A DNA stretch of 64,000 nt from Anthonomus grandis grandis (Eukaryota; Arthropoda; Insecta; Coleoptera; Curculionidae), in the NCBI RefSeq assembly GCF_022605725.1, contig NC_065562.1, positions 2,604,001-2,668,000 on the forward strand. The letters run 5' to 3'. The notes under the pieces are model-generated. The model was given only the letters and a program-made list of their open reading frames with translations, had not been told where the DNA came from and did no database searches. The stretch's first letter is position 1. Every line of letters starts with the position of its first letter. The translations under genes and the position numbers were made by a program. Shown here one piece after another: positions 1 through 12,221 of this stretch.

Positions 1-514
1 TGGATAAATCAAAGCCATCACTGTGGATATTTGCTGATCTCTCAAAGGCATTCGATACTGTTGACCACGATGTTTTATTGAGGAGACATATAATAAGTTA
101 CGCAGGTGATTTTTTACTCTGGTGATTTATGGCAATCTGTAAAAGTTAAAGCTGAGGAAGATTTTACAAACATTGTGAATTGGCGTCAAATAAACAAACT
201 ATATTTAAATATATCTAAGACAAAATACTTAACATGATACAATACAATACTTAACATAAACAATACTTAACAAAATACTTACATCTTATGCAAGCAATTT
301 GCCAAAAATGGAACCACTTGTGGAAATGAAAATGGAACCACTTGTGTCAACCACAAGATAGACACAGACATTTTGGTACCAGAAGCAGAAGTAATGCAAT
401 ATTTGCGCGTAACAATAGGCAGACAGTTAAAATGGGATATACACGCATTTGTAGTAACAAATAAAATAAGAAGTCTATTATCTAAATTTAAATGACTTAA
501 AGAATTTTTGGATT
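1..514 (+). pseudogene. LINE reverse transcriptase remnant, part A
   Basis: Reading from base 3, the translation contains the non-LTR reverse-transcriptase segment LSKAFDTVDHDVLL, the strand-containing RT block near the first catalytic aspartate. Further on are decayed pieces typical of the RT C-terminal half: INKLYLNISKTKYL near 190-230, and YLRVTIGRQLKWDIHA followed by KIRSLLSKFK near 400-490. Frames change several times, so this is a dead copy. The copy is split by a DD82E DNA transposon and resumes at 2606. The 5' part of the element lies beyond the window edge. Clade assignment (Jockey or CR1-like) is not possible from this much sequence. Confidence 0.8.
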
Positions 515-516
515 TA

Positions 517-2603
517 TACTCTATTTCAGAAGTGTGTAGAGCAATAAAACCTCATTAGGTATGCAAAAGTGGTACCTGGTGATCCACCAATATTTTATGC
601 CACTACCTTAGTTGGGTATTAGTTTCAATGTAAAATTCTTTCTTTTCGTTGATTGCAGGTAGTGCCACCCGGTTTTGGGTCAATTTATGAGTTTTGCCCA
701 TTGTTACCCACTGATAAACATTGAAAACGGTTCGCCAAAGGCGTGCAACTGGGACTTGTTTTTTACCTTATAATTAATGTACTTAAATGCTATTTTATTT
801 TAGAAAGTTACTTTTGTTTAAATGGAATAATATATTTTTTTCACAAATATATTGAACATAATATGTAGAGTAAAACAGTTGAAAATGTCACTTTTGGATC
901 TGGCACTTTTTGAACAGTGTATAACAATTTTAAATTATAATAGATTGTAGTCTTCTTCGTCATCTGACGAACTGTCATCACCTCTTGACATTATAATTAA
1001 AGGATCGACTGTCTGATCGATGAGGTTGTCAAGATCCCACATTTTGTCCTCTTGCTTAATTACATGCTGGACTGCTTTTCGCCAATTCTCTGGTGTCGCT
1101 TCCGTAATGGCTTGATCAAACAGTAGCTTAACATCTTTCATTTTAAAAGTCGTGTTTTGTCTTGCTACAAATCCTTTTACCTGCGCCCATATCAGTTCTA
1201 TAGGATTTAGTTCGCAATGATATGGCGGTAAGCGCAGTACAGTTATATTATATTTTTCGGCTATATCTTCCACGGCGTATTTCATGAAACGAGTTTTGTG
1301 TAAGTTTGATATTGCCAGCAGTTCTTTTTTTATTAAATTTGCTTCAAACGCAATACCTTTTGCAGTCAGCCAATCGATAATTTATTGCTTTCTCCAACTT
1401 GAAGTTGGCGTCTTCTCTATTCGTCGTGAATGATAGCTTGCGTTATCCATAACCACCACCGAATTAGCCGGAAGAAATTTTATCATTTCCCCAAAATAGT
1501 CCTCGAAAACGTCTGAGTTCATGTCTTCATGGTAATCTCCTGTGCGAGTCGACTCAAAGGTTAGCAGACCTTCTTTTAAAAATCCCTCTTCGCTTCCAAT
1601 ATGTGTGATTATAAGTCTTTTTCCTTTTCCCGAAGGTACTTTAATACCCGTAGACAGGCCTTCTATGAAAGCTTGGCGAGCACTGGTTATATTTTTGTCT
1701 TGCCACATTTTTTGGACTATATAACCTTCGTTAATCCACGTCTCATCAAGATAAAAAACTTTCTTTTGCTCCCTGCGGTACTGCTTGATACTTCTCAAGT
1801 ATTGTCGTCTCCAACAAACAATTTGTCGCTCGCTCTCCAGTAAAAGTGCTTTGCGGTTATGCTTTTCCCAGACAAAATCCATATTTTTTAAAGTTTTCCA
1901 TAAAAGTTTTCTACTTATCAACGGAATACTGTCATCTCGGCCAAGCTCCATTAAAATTTTGTCTAGGGTGGGTATTTCCTTTTTAAAATAAAAAGAGTGA
2001 ACTTTTCTTTGAATTATACATTTAGCATTTTCATCAAGGACTTTTGTAGGTCGTCCTGGCTTTTGCTTGGGAGATTCCACTTGACCTGCTACTTTTCTTT
2101 CCCGCAACAATTTGAAAATGATGGACTTTCCAATTCCACTCATTCGAGAACATTTTTCAACAATTTCTTGCACAGTGAAACTAGGGTAATCGTACATTTA
2201 AAATAATAACTTTTTCACTCAGCGATAGTGGAGAATTTTTAGTACATCTTTTCGTTGGACTGAATACCTCCATTTTTTAAATATTGGGATAATAATATTG
2301 TGATTACACTACAGCGTAGCAGTGACTACTAACGTTTAAAATATGATTTAAAAGTATTTATAGTCTGTATATATTACCTGACCCCATTTTTGCATGTTAC
2401 AAAGCGTTAAAAGATAGGTACCTATACAAAAGGATTAAAAGTATTTATTTAGTATTTAATCTCTTTCAAAATAAAGGCATTTAATCCGTGAAAATTAAAT
2501 TCATAAATATTATAAGTACCTGCGCCTATGAACTACCACGAAATGTAGCCAAACAGAACGGAATTCCCCAGTTTATTGCTCTATACACTTCTGAAATAGA
2601 GTA
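517..2603 (-). mobile_element. DD82E (Sailor-type) Tc1/mariner/IS630 transposon, copy 1
   Basis: The ends are 32 bp near-perfect inverted repeats starting TACTCTATTTCAGAAGTGT, with one mismatch. TA dinucleotides flank both sides (515-516 and 2604-2605), as expected for TA target duplication. The element is 2087 bp and interrupts a LINE RT remnant, which resumes directly downstream. A nearly identical copy lies at 21442-23543. The boundary could be read two bases inward because the flank reads TATA. The interior carries one minus-strand transposase gene, here broken. Confidence 0.92.
935..2273 (-). pseudogene. DD82E transposase (broken, copy 1)
   Basis: Cut-and-paste transposase of the IS630/Tc1/mariner superfamily. 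The N-terminal half has a helix-turn-helix-like region (SGIGKSIIFKLLRE) followed by a basic GRP motif (KPGRPTK). The DDE_3-type catalytic domain shows YLDETWINEG (first D), VVMDNASYHS (second D) and ELNPIELIW (catalytic E). By my count 82 residues separate the second D and the E in copy 2, and I recall DD82E spacing defining the Sailor group. The C-terminus is a short acidic DDSSSDDEEDYN tail. Two lesions are seen against copy 2: a 17 bp deletion near the N-terminus and a GAA to TAA stop near 1382. The start at 2273 is the one matching copy 2. Confidence 0.88.
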
Positions 2604-2605
2604 TA

Positions 2606-2918
2606 AAACACTTGAAAACATTATATTTTGCTTTAATACAAACACACTTAACCTATACTGAGCGGATGGGGTGGAATAAGAAACTGTCATATGCGTTATC
2701 TTGAAGTTGTTCAAAAATGGATAATAAAAATTATATATGATAAAAGTAAACTGTTTTCTTCCAATCAACTTTTTGCTAATACGGCAATTATATATGCGGA
2801 AATTGCTAATAAACCTACATAAAGGAGACATCTCTATTAAAAATGTAGCTCATTCCTATGCAACTCGAGCTCAGAATCAGAATGCATTAGTACTCCGAAG
2901 TAGAAAAACTATTATATA
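2606..2918 (+). pseudogene. LINE reverse transcriptase remnant, part B
   Basis: Continuation of the RT remnant cut by the DD82E insertion. In mixed frames it reads pieces such as LEVVQKWIIKIIYDKS and HSYATRAQNQNALVLRS, which resemble the C-terminal end of insect LINE polyproteins (the region after the RT thumb). It ends abruptly at the CAGGGTG end of the next mariner element at 2921. No open frame survives. Confidence 0.7.
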
Positions 2919-2920
2919 TA

Positions 2921-4525
2921 CAGGGTGTTCATTTGAAAACTCCCCCCCACGGATTTATCTTAAACCACAGTTTAAAAAAAAAGCCGAAATAAGTCAAAAG
3001 GTTTGTCCAGGACAACTTTCTAACCTAAAATTACTTCACCCCCTTTCACCCTCTGCCCCCCAGGGTCTTAAAAATTTTAAATAGCAAGGGGTGTCGGGTA
3101 ATAGCTTGTTTAAAAGGTCTATCGAAGTCTTTTATTTTGACGTTTGATTTTTTTAAATCGGTCGATTCGTTTTTGAGAAAATTAGAAAAATCTTTGTTTA
3201 ACTTAATTTGTTCAAATAGAAAACAAAAACATGAAAATATTAGTTTTTATTTCAATAAGTGTTCAAAATGTTGCCCGTTAGGGTTTGCCAAATCTACAAT
3301 TTGTTTATAATTTAAAACGGAAACTACCAACATAAACATCAATTCCGAAGATTAAACGTGGAAAAAACTAAATAAAAACCTGCATTTTTTTCCGCATTCT
3401 TTTTATTAACACAGATATCCTGGGTGAATTGTATTTATTGTTATACCTGCTCACTTATTTATAGTTGCTAAGGAAAATAAAGAATTTATTTTGCCGTCAG
3501 TTACATTTGTGACAGTCTTGGAATAGTGAAAATTTATTTGTTGAATTGAAGATTTTACTTTGAAAATGGTTTACACACTAGCCGAAAGAGTGGAAATTAT
3601 TCAAATTTATGGTGCCCAAAATCAATGTGCTCGGTAAACTGCCGTCACGTTTAACGCCAGACATCCGGAGAAGATAACTTCGCATAGGTATGTTTTGGAC
3701 CTTGTTACTAAGTTTACTGAAACTGGATCTATTGCAAATAAAAAACGTGATCATCGGCGAATTTTGGATGAAGCCGCTCAAGTTGAAGTTTTGGGTCATT
3801 TTGGAATAAATCCTAATACTTCATTTTGCAAAATTGTTGCTACCACTGGTATTTCATTAGGCTCTGTTCACACAGTTACCAAACTTCATAAATTTCATCC
3901 ATTCAAAATGAAAATATTGCAAGAGTTAACCGAAGACGATTTCGATAGGCGAGTTGAGTTTTGTGAAAAAATGACTGAAGCGATTAATGATAATACTATT
4001 TTTGTAAGGAATAACTGCTTCAGCGATTAATGCACATTTGATCTAAATGGATTTGTATATAAGCATAACTGTAGATATTGGCGCAATGAAAATCATCATG
4101 CATTTGTAGAAGGGCATACCCAGTACCCTCAAAAAATTAATGTATGGGCAGGCATTTTAGGAAATAAAGTGATTGGGCCATTATTTATTAACGGACATTT
4201 AAATGAAGACATTTATTTGGATATGTTGGAAAATACGATTAATCCGCTTATCACTGAATCCATCGAAAACCAAATCGATAATGATGGAAACCCTATACTT
4301 GATGAGGCTGAAATATATTTCCAGCAAGACGGCGCTCCTCCTCACTATGTTCTTCCCGTTCGGCAATGGCTAGACGCCGAGTTTGCGGATAAATGGATAG
4401 GGCGAAGGGGGCCTATAGAATGGTCTGCTAGATCTCCTGATATAACGCCGTTAGACTTTTTTCTATGAGGTCATTTGAAATCTATTGTTTTTACTCCCCA
4501 ACCAGAAAGTTTGGATGAACATAGA
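2921..4525 (+). mobile_element. DD41D mariner-type element, 3'-truncated
   Basis: The left end CAGGGTGTTCATTTGAAAAC follows a TA and is typical of this window's mariner-type families. A plus-strand transposase pseudogene fills the centre. No matching inverted right end is visible, and recognisable transposase stops near 4525, so the element appears truncated on the right. The stretch 2941-3565 before the transposase is non-coding element DNA. Confidence 0.75.
3566..4525 (+). pseudogene. DD41D mariner transposase (broken)
   Basis: The reading starts at ATG 3566 (MVYTLAERVEI) and follows the DD41D layout: a helix-turn-helix region, an ETGS linker, a Q.D..-type second helical domain, then the DDD catalytic core. 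The first aspartate motif reads SD-stop-CTFDLNG near 4020-4045, so the residue after D is a nonsense codon. The second is FQQDGAPPH and the third lies in RSPDITPLDFF. By my count 41 residues separate the last two aspartates. Two nonsense codons are visible (near 3634 and 4028) and another follows DFFL, so the gene is dead. Confidence 0.85.
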
Positions 4526-4744
4526 AGATGGTACACGAAAAAGAACATTTTCATTATGGGGTCTATCGAGTGTTATAAATAAGAATAGTTGGTGAATTAC
4601 AATATTTCTGATGTCATTTAGGATGAATAACAACACTATTAAGAGCTGGCAGATTATTACAACAAGGAAGGTCCAAGATATTTCTTGGGAATAATATACT
4701 CACACCAAAAGCATTTCTTTCATTTTTATTTTAGATGTCAGTAT
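4526..4744. other. Unassigned spacer between mariner and LINE remnants
   Basis: AT-rich sequence with no recognisable coding or terminal-repeat motif. It lies between the truncated mariner transposase and the 3' end of a minus-strand LINE remnant, and could be decayed element sequence. Confidence 0.4.
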
Positions 4745-6279
4745 GAGCATTGAGCAATTGTAATAATATTAGGGGTTAAAAAAATGCATAACCAGACATG
4801 ATCTCTGAACTCTATCCAGCCTATAAAAATTCGAGGCAATATTTGTTTTAGAGCGTGTGTTAATATTACGAATATCTTCATGAGTTTGAAATTTGTGCAT
4901 ATTGCAACTGTCTGCAATCCGCTCTGTAAATCTGCTACAATACAAACCGCATTTCTGCGGTCTGGAAACGTCCTTCGCTCTTCCACTAGGGTCCCAAGCA
5001 AGAATGGCATAGGAGATGTGAGAATGACACAAAGAAAAATGTGCTTTTTTTAAAATGAAAGTGGAAATACAAGATCTACGAGGCAAAAATGTGTTGCTTG
5101 AGAGCTTTTTCGCAAAAGCGGTGGTATGAGCATTCTATACTAGACCAGGATACAGCAGAATACCCAGAAATTTATCACCGGATGCTTAAGAGTTGCGTCC
5201 AGTGCTACCTCGGGAATATCTCTGTCTGAAAAAAGAAAGGACTTGTTTTTGACTGCATTAAGATTTAACCTATTTGAATGGACTCATTACTTTGCCTCCA
5301 ATACTGAGGCCCACGAACCTCCTATCGGTGTTACTAAATCTTTACAGCAGGATGAGACTGTAAAGTCATCAGCAAAGAGAGTGAAATTCGCTGTTTGACA
5401 TGATAGTAGTAAATCATTGATGTATATCAAAAATAGTAAAGAGCCCAATAGCAACTCCTGGAAAACTCCTATGCGCAAACACCCTCTCTCTGACTCAACG
5501 CCCGCAAATCCCACACTGATCTGATAGGTAGTTTTTTTTATCAAGGATATACTAAAGACACTGATATTATTTTTTTTAAATTGAGCAATAAGAATCTCAT
5601 AAGACACAAGGCTTAAAAGGCTTAAGTTAAATCACAAAAATTATATTTATATTGGATGATACATAGTTATATTTTTCAAAAGCATCCTGGATTTGAGTAA
5701 CCAGATTCAAAATGTCCTGACTAAAAAATTTGGTCCCTTTCTAAAGACTGAGATTTGATAAAAAGACCATTAGACTCAAAGAAGCCTGCAGTTCTTTGAG
5801 CCAGGCATTTTTCAAATATTTTTGGAAATATGGGTAATCAAGAAATAGGTCTATAATTACACACTAAATCTGGCTCGCCCTTTTTAAAATCTGGAATGAC
5901 AATCGCAGTTTCCAAAACATCAGGAAAAACTCTTTCTGATACGCTTTGTCAGAGGACTGATTAGTTGTTTTTTTTTATTCCTTTGATCAAGCTTACAATA
6001 AGATCAAATAGGTCCTTACTTTTTCTTTTCCGAAGGGAGTTGACAATTTCTCTAACTTCATTCGAGATATTGTCAACTGCATAAGGTAGTACATAGTTGA
6101 GTAGGTCATTGCCGGAAGCAGGAGTACGGCTATATAGCACGGAGTCCCTCACGTCCAAAAAATTAAAATAATTTTTTAGAGAATTTCCCAGCGTTATCGA
6201 TTTTCTTCATTTTGCATTTTTAGTTGTGAAAACAATTTTACAGCAAATTTAACAAATTTTCCTCTTCTAAGGAATTTTT
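4745..6279 (-). pseudogene. LINE reverse transcriptase, degraded, 5'-truncated
   Basis: On the minus strand from about 6279 down to 4745 the frames give an ordered set of non-LTR RT blocks. First is NEVREIVNSLRKRKSKDLFD (start of RT), then LSYEILIAQFK and LLGSLLFLIYINDLL (the GSxLxP-xLFxIYINDL block). Next is the catalytic box LFADDFT. The C-terminal part reads HISYAILAWDPSGRAKDV and KFQTHEDIRNINTRSKTN. Stops and frameshifts separate the blocks. No endonuclease is seen upstream because the copy abuts the left edge of the inverted-duplication arm. Probably a Jockey/CR1-like clade, but unplaced. Confidence 0.82.
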
Positions 6280-6991
6280 TTAGGCTTTCTGACCTGGAAA
6301 GCCGGTACCTGTTTAGGGTCCCGTGTCCAGGGTTACGGATGAAGAAGGTGAAAGAAAAGCCACAGATGAGGAACAGCTTCTGGATGATTCAGCTTTGGTA
6401 TCCTTTTTCCTAATTTCTTGTTAAGATACAATAATAACAATGTATATTTATTTAGAATAAAAGCTACAAAGGAAATAATAAATAATTATAAAGTAATTGC
6501 CAACATAAACATTTAAAGACATAATTAAGGTATAAGTATGAAGACAAAAGAAAAATACATATAAAAAAACAATATTCATTATAAAGCAATTAGAACAAAA
6601 TTTTTAATTATTCTTTTAAATGATTATACTTTATCAAAACTTTTATTCATAATAGTGCTTGACATATGTAGAGTATTGCATCAATAGGATAGGATGAAAT
6701 CATTACGGTTTCTAATATAATAGGTGGTCATTAAACTAAAAACAATAAATTTATACAATCCTAACTGCAATTTCTTCTACTTGATACTAAAATTTCGTTA
6801 TTTCATCAAGAGTTGGTGCCCTGTAATAGAGTAAAACTTATTATCCTTCTTTGGCCTATTAAGTTTTTTTTTTAACGAGGTTTAGGAAATCTGCAATCAG
6901 ACACGCTGCACGTTGGATGGGGGTGATTCCTATCCAACGTCTAGGGTAGTGTGGGGTTGGAATTGGCCTGCTTGGATGCTCCGACCCATTC

Positions 6992-7150
6992 CTCTAGTCA
7001 AGTTTTCAGGGTTAAAGCACACTGGTTACGTAATTAGTCAATATTTAAAAGGGTTTAGGCACATTGTGTATATGCTTAGTCAAATTTTCGAGGAAAAGGT
7101 GCACTGGCTAAGTGCTTTGTCAATATTTCAGAGGTATATAGTATCAATCT
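6992..7150. repeat. About 42 bp minisatellite (3-4 units)
   Basis: Successive diverged units begin TAGTCAAGTTTTC, TAGTCAATATTT, TAGTCAAATTTTC and TGTCAATATTTC, each followed by a G-rich run and then CACTGG- or CACATTG-like bases. The same array appears inverted in the right arm near 60700-60860, so it predates the duplication. Confidence 0.65.
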
Positions 7151-7544
7151 TTCTGGAAAATTGTACATAAATACAGTTGAGCATAATAGAGTCATATATA
7201 TAATACTTAATAATACTTCTTCGAGGCTTATAATATCTGCTCTTCCTAATTATCTTATACTAATAAAAAAAACAAATCATCCATTTTGAATTACTAATAA
7301 TAAGAACAAACATCGTATACAGTAAATAAATTCAATAACATACACTTAAAAGCACGAAACAAGAAATTAAAACAGATAAACGTAAGTGGTCTATAGTGTA
7401 TATAAGAAATTAATAAATAGGTTATTGGCGCAATTTTGGACCATTGGAGATAACTATATTCAAAGTGATTCCTAATCTGCTTATTAAATTTCTATATTTG
7501 CCCTTTTAGAACTTGGATTTTTAATTTAACCCCCTTAGACTGCT

Positions 7545-8030
7545 TTGATGTGAATTTAGCGAATAAATCCACTTTAAATGATACCCCACTAAGAAGGAAG
7601 TTTAACGAATAAACTCCCATAACTGCCAAATTGTTAAAACATAACCTTTTAAAAAAACAAAAGAAGATTCAATATCAGGAGGATCTTTAGACACCAAGCC
7701 CCTATGTACAGAGCGATTACATGCCCTCCGCTCCCAAGTACTAAAACTCTTGAGTTATCTTTGGTTCACCAGGATTTGATGAATATGCCGGTTCACCCTT
7801 AGGTTCGGTAAATTCAGGGATCGTATGGTCAATAGTTGGATGTTATGCTACAAAAAATTGACAATTATTTTTTTAATTAAATGTAAATTTAGCGAATAAA
7901 TTCGTGAAGCATTAACTTGTACCTTTTTATCCCTTTAAAGTAGTATTTAAATTTTCAAAACTAATCAGTTTTTAACTCCTTTTAAGTGTGAATTTAAGGA
8001 ATAAATCCACTACGATATAGCAGTTTACCC
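7545..8030. repeat. Dispersed AATTTAGCGAATAAATCCA motif array
   Basis: Variants of a roughly 20 bp motif (TGAATTTAGCGAATAAATCC, TGTAAATTTAGCGAATAAAT, GTGAATTTAAGGAATAAATC, and a shorter AACGAATAAACTCC) recur about every 40-350 bp. The same series is present in inverted order in the right arm at about 59850-60310. Non-coding; function unknown. Confidence 0.55.
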
Positions 8031-8313
8031 CTTAAATTTAATTTTATTAGAATACACCCATGAAAGAAAGCAACCCTTAAAACCCATTGAAATTAATCCC
8101 CTATTTAAAACCGCCGAATTGCAAAATATAGAAATTTCAATTTTATGAAAATGCATAGCTGATCGCCAAAAGAAAACGTTCCTATTATAATGCCAAATGG
8201 TCCAAAAAAATAAAAGAGCATGCTCTTAAATAAAAAATATATAACACTGTACATACTTCTAAGTAATACAAACTAAATAATAAGAAATATACAACTTTTA
8301 CGTTTACATTTAT

Positions 8314-8321
8314 GCCACCAG
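8314..8321. repeat. P element target-site duplication, left copy
   Basis: GCCACCAG here and GTCACCAG at 15223-15230 flank the P element and differ by one base. The uninterrupted right arm has GTCACCAG once near 56595-56605, confirming the empty site. Eight bases is the usual P element target duplication length. Confidence 0.8.
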
Positions 8322-8701
8322 CACAGAAAACAAAGGGAGGATAGAAAGCAAACCTCTTAATAAAATTTTGAGGAACAATGCGCCATTTACCGCGGTGGAT
8401 GTGATCCGAACTAACGGGTCCGATTAACGCAACACCTTCACCATTTTATCAAGTTAACAGAATGGTGAAGGCGTTGGGTTGCCTTCAAGGTTTTCCTTTT
8501 GATGTTCTTTTTATTTCCAAAAGAAAACAACTTTGATTTAGAACAAATGTTTAATATTTTATTATTAGCAAGTTGTTTTTTTAACTAATAATAATAAATA
8601 AAAAAAAATGTTTTAGAAGTCAGTCTCAGGAAAATCTGAAATTTCAAAATTTCAAATTTACGTTCCTAGAAACTTGTACTAAACGAAATACTATGTACTA
8701 T

Positions 8702-9050
8702 GTACAGGGTGTCCCATTTTTGAGGGTTTTATGGCATATATTATCTCCCTTATTACTCAAGATAGCGTGATGCGGCTTTCGGGATCCAAGGCTACTTTTT
8801 TGTAAAATGCCATACCTATGCCTCGAACAGAAATATTATAGCTATCTTGGATTTTTTGCTACAGGGTGATTTTGAAAATTTTCCAATTCTGATGGGCACC
8901 TATTGTATTTCAGTTATGCGTTAACTTGAAAAGATGAACAATATTCTAAATAGATACCTGATTACGCCACTGGATCCTACATAAAAAACCCTATTTAGAG
9001 CAATTTTAATTTTTTCGACAAGTTAACGCAAAACTAAAATGCAAAGATAC
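8702..9050. repeat. CAGGGTG-type MITE or fragment at the P transposase 3' end
   Basis: Starts TACAGGGTGTCCCATTTTTG and contains a second CTACAGGGTGATTTTGAAAA near 8870. It ends near GGTATCTTTGCATTTTAG, immediately after the last recognisable P transposase residues. It contains two GTTAACTTG-like motifs in opposite orientation. No coding capacity is seen. Its right boundary is approximate. Confidence 0.5.
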
Positions 9051-12000
9051 CAGGTTTACATAAATGTGCCCCATCATACTGTCGAGCTTTAATAATGCTA
9101 TCATTAATATAACTTCCATCACGAATTAATAGCTTACTTTTACAAACATTGCAAAAATCATTTTTTCCTTTCACTGCATGTTTTGTAATGTAGCCGCTTA
9201 TATATACTTTAATGCTAGAATGTAACTGAAGAAGTTTTCCAATGGATCTTGATTAAATGAGGCCGTTAAAATAAATTTAAACCCATCAATATTTAAAAGT
9301 TTTTGTCTTAGGTGCAGAAATCCAGATATTGTTTGGTGTAAGTTTTTTATGGTTGGAATGGATACAAACTTCTTTTTTTAAGATAGTAAAATTTCATAGT
9401 CTTTACTATTAACAGATCACTACGCCAAAATGCCTCATGACTTGAAGTATTGCTCACCACTCTTTTGAGGGGTTTTGCTTGCGCAGATCTTATTTTCACA
9501 TTAAGGCTATCAAAGAGTTGATCAAGGAGCTTGAGCTTTGCGTGGCAAATTATTGGAGGCTTTTGTATCTAAAAAACAGACAATTAAAATATTAATGAAT
9601 CAGTTTGTTTAAATCACTTTCTTACCCCAATTACAAATTCTTTTCATTAAAACTCCAAGGGTATGGCTGAAGACTTGTGTGCAGCACTTCACCTTCATTT
9701 CATTAATTTTTGGTACAACCACATGCTGATCAGTTAGTTTACTGCACAATCTTAAAATTGGGTTGCTATTGTCCAAATCATAAAATTTAGTTATATGCTC
9801 CCAATTAGCAATTTTTGTCTTATCGTCTTGTTTAAAATGTAAATTTTTACTGAATAAATTATTTCTGAGACATTTAAATAAATGCGGAACATCAAACAAT
9901 GGCACTACTTCTTGTTTATTAATTAAGAATCCAAAATTAACATTATCTTCTTTTTTTTTTGTATATTCTTCCTGGGTTTCGTTTATTCTAAACGAAACCT
10001 AAAGATAAAAATAGAATTTAAGAATATTTATCGCTTTTACATTAGGAGTACCTTGATCGCAAACTGTTGCCATTACTGCAAGACCTATTTTTTGGCATTC
10101 TTTAATAATGTCTGTAATCAATATTTTTAATTTGTAGTTGTCTACTGGTCCGCTACTAAATGTAAAGGTGATGGGCTGCTTCCACTGCTTATGTATACCC
10201 CTCAGAAGAAAGACGTTGGCATGATGCGCTAAGAGAGGCCATTTTTCGCCATAATCTTCCAAACCCATGATGTTATCCTCCTTTTTATTATAAGAAACAC
10301 CACAATCCAATGAAACTTCATCAAATACTAAAACACATAGTTTTTCTAATGGTTTCATTTTGGCTATCTTTTAAAGACTTAAAAATAAATTTATTCAGTC
10401 CGGGTTTTAGTGGAAGTTTGGACAATAGCTTTCTTAAAGTAGCAGGAGTAGGCAGGGCAAAGATTTTACTAAGGAAACGATATCCTTTTCCACTGGCTTT
10501 AAAAATTGAAAGTGCGAAAATCTTCTCATCAAGAGTATATCTCCTAGCTTGAGGTACTTTGTTTTGGTTTTTTATCTGACACATAACAAATCTGTAAGTA
10601 ACGCCGTTTATGTGCTTTAAAAGATTTTCAGATTCAGAAGAATTGACACATTTTTCTGCAATGAAGAGCCTCTCCTTATAGGACTTAATTTTTCTTTCCA
10701 TACCATATATTTGGCTCATCCATGATGTTAATGTAGAATAAAGTCAGGGTGTAACTTTAGTAATTTTAGTTGATGAAAATTCATAATACGATTTTTTCTC
10801 GTTTTAGAAAGAAAAGTTGGTATGTTAATGTGAATGTATGTGTCCATAAATAACCAATATCAATGATTTTTCGGATCGATGAAACTCATGGCCCAAAGTA
10901 GAAGCAGCTTTCTCGAAAAAAAAGCGTATGGGATTATTAATAAAAAAAACATTTTTAATACCTAGTTTTGCTATCGCACCTGTAAGGATGACAATAATTT
11001 AAAATATCTAACTGACTGATTCCAGTGTCGTATGACTTTCTTTGGTGCTAAATGCTGCTTGTACTTTTGGGCTTTGAGCTTTTCATCGATTTCAAAAAAA
11101 AACTGATCAAGTCCAAAGAATGACTAGAAAACATCTACATAATAATATGTTATTATACTCACATTTCCGAGTAGGTTTCTTTCTCCTTGGGGTATGAGGC
11201 AAGACATCCATAAGATGTCTCTCTTTAGAATTGCCATCGATTTCTCCTATTTCATTAGTTATATCCATTGGAACCTCAGTTGCATGGTCCAAAACAGAAT
11301 ATGTCTGTGCAGAGGTGCATGGTGCATCATCAGTAATCATGGGAACTGCAGCAATCTTGTCATTAGCATTAATATGTTTACCACGACCAGATAGCCCTAT
11401 AATACCAACAATATTAGCAGTTGCTTGTAAAATGTTCAAATCCTGAAAAAAATACCTTCAATCAAAATCAAAAGAACTTATAAACTGATATGGTTTTATC
11501 GAGGGGTTTTATGGGTACTAATATACATATAAGAATTGCTAATACTACTCTGTATATTTTAATGAATTTTAATACGATAGTTAATAAGCACACCTTCTTT
11601 AAATAAATCCGCAAAACACTATTAAGCGTTGTTTCATTTGCCAGAGATGAATAACACAGAAACCACATTTTTGAAAAAATGTTTACGCTCTATGCGACAA
11701 CAATATGATTTTTGGGTAGCTCAGTACTTTAAGTAAAAAAGAGTAGTCTTTGTTAATTGTGCTAAATCGAATCCCTTTTGAGAAAAAGCAATCTTTGCTC
11801 AAATCGGTTAAATAAAAATGAACAAATTAAACAAGAAAAAATTACAAGAATTATTTTGCCATAAGTTACATTCTATTTATACCAAAGCTATGTAAATTTA
11901 GAGACCAACCTCCATAAAAATTGATTTTTTTTTCAAAAGGAGTTGATTTTGTGTAATCAACAAAGATTCGAGTACCTTTTTTTAGTAAAAAGATTGTAAC

Positions 12001-12221
12001 CTGGCAAAAATGCATTAGGACAAAGCTGAGGGCAAAACAGACATTTAAATAAAAAAAAATCACATAAAAGGCACTACTTAACTAAAACTTAACATAATTA
12101 CAATACTATAGACAAGAGGACAAAAATGGACTAAAAATGTAATTTTACGAGGAAAAGTCACTCTTTATAAAAAAATGTGCTTGCTTAAAAAAAAAAATTG
12201 TCGATGCAACAAATTTGTATA

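Larger units (their letters stand above)
6280..8321. repeat. Left arm of giant inverted duplication, block 1
   Basis: Non-coding sequence repeated in reverse complement at about 59647-61640 plus 56600-56722. Clear anchors are the self-complementary CGTTGGATGGGGGTGATTCC region near 6912, the 42 bp minisatellite at 6992-7150, and the AGAGCATGCTCTT palindrome near 8215. By eye the arms are about 94% identical where compared. The block ends at the 8 bp target duplication of the P element. Short open frames inside are not conserved as protein and I treat them as chance. Confidence 0.85.

Noticed and set aside
6913..7170. 85-residue plus-strand open frame in left arm
   Set aside because: It overlaps a minisatellite, its mirror in the right arm is not kept open, and no domain is recognised.
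9609..10719. Host THAP9-like gene
   Set aside because: It sits between P-type terminal inverted repeats with an 8 bp duplication and is frameshifted, so it is the element's own transposase.
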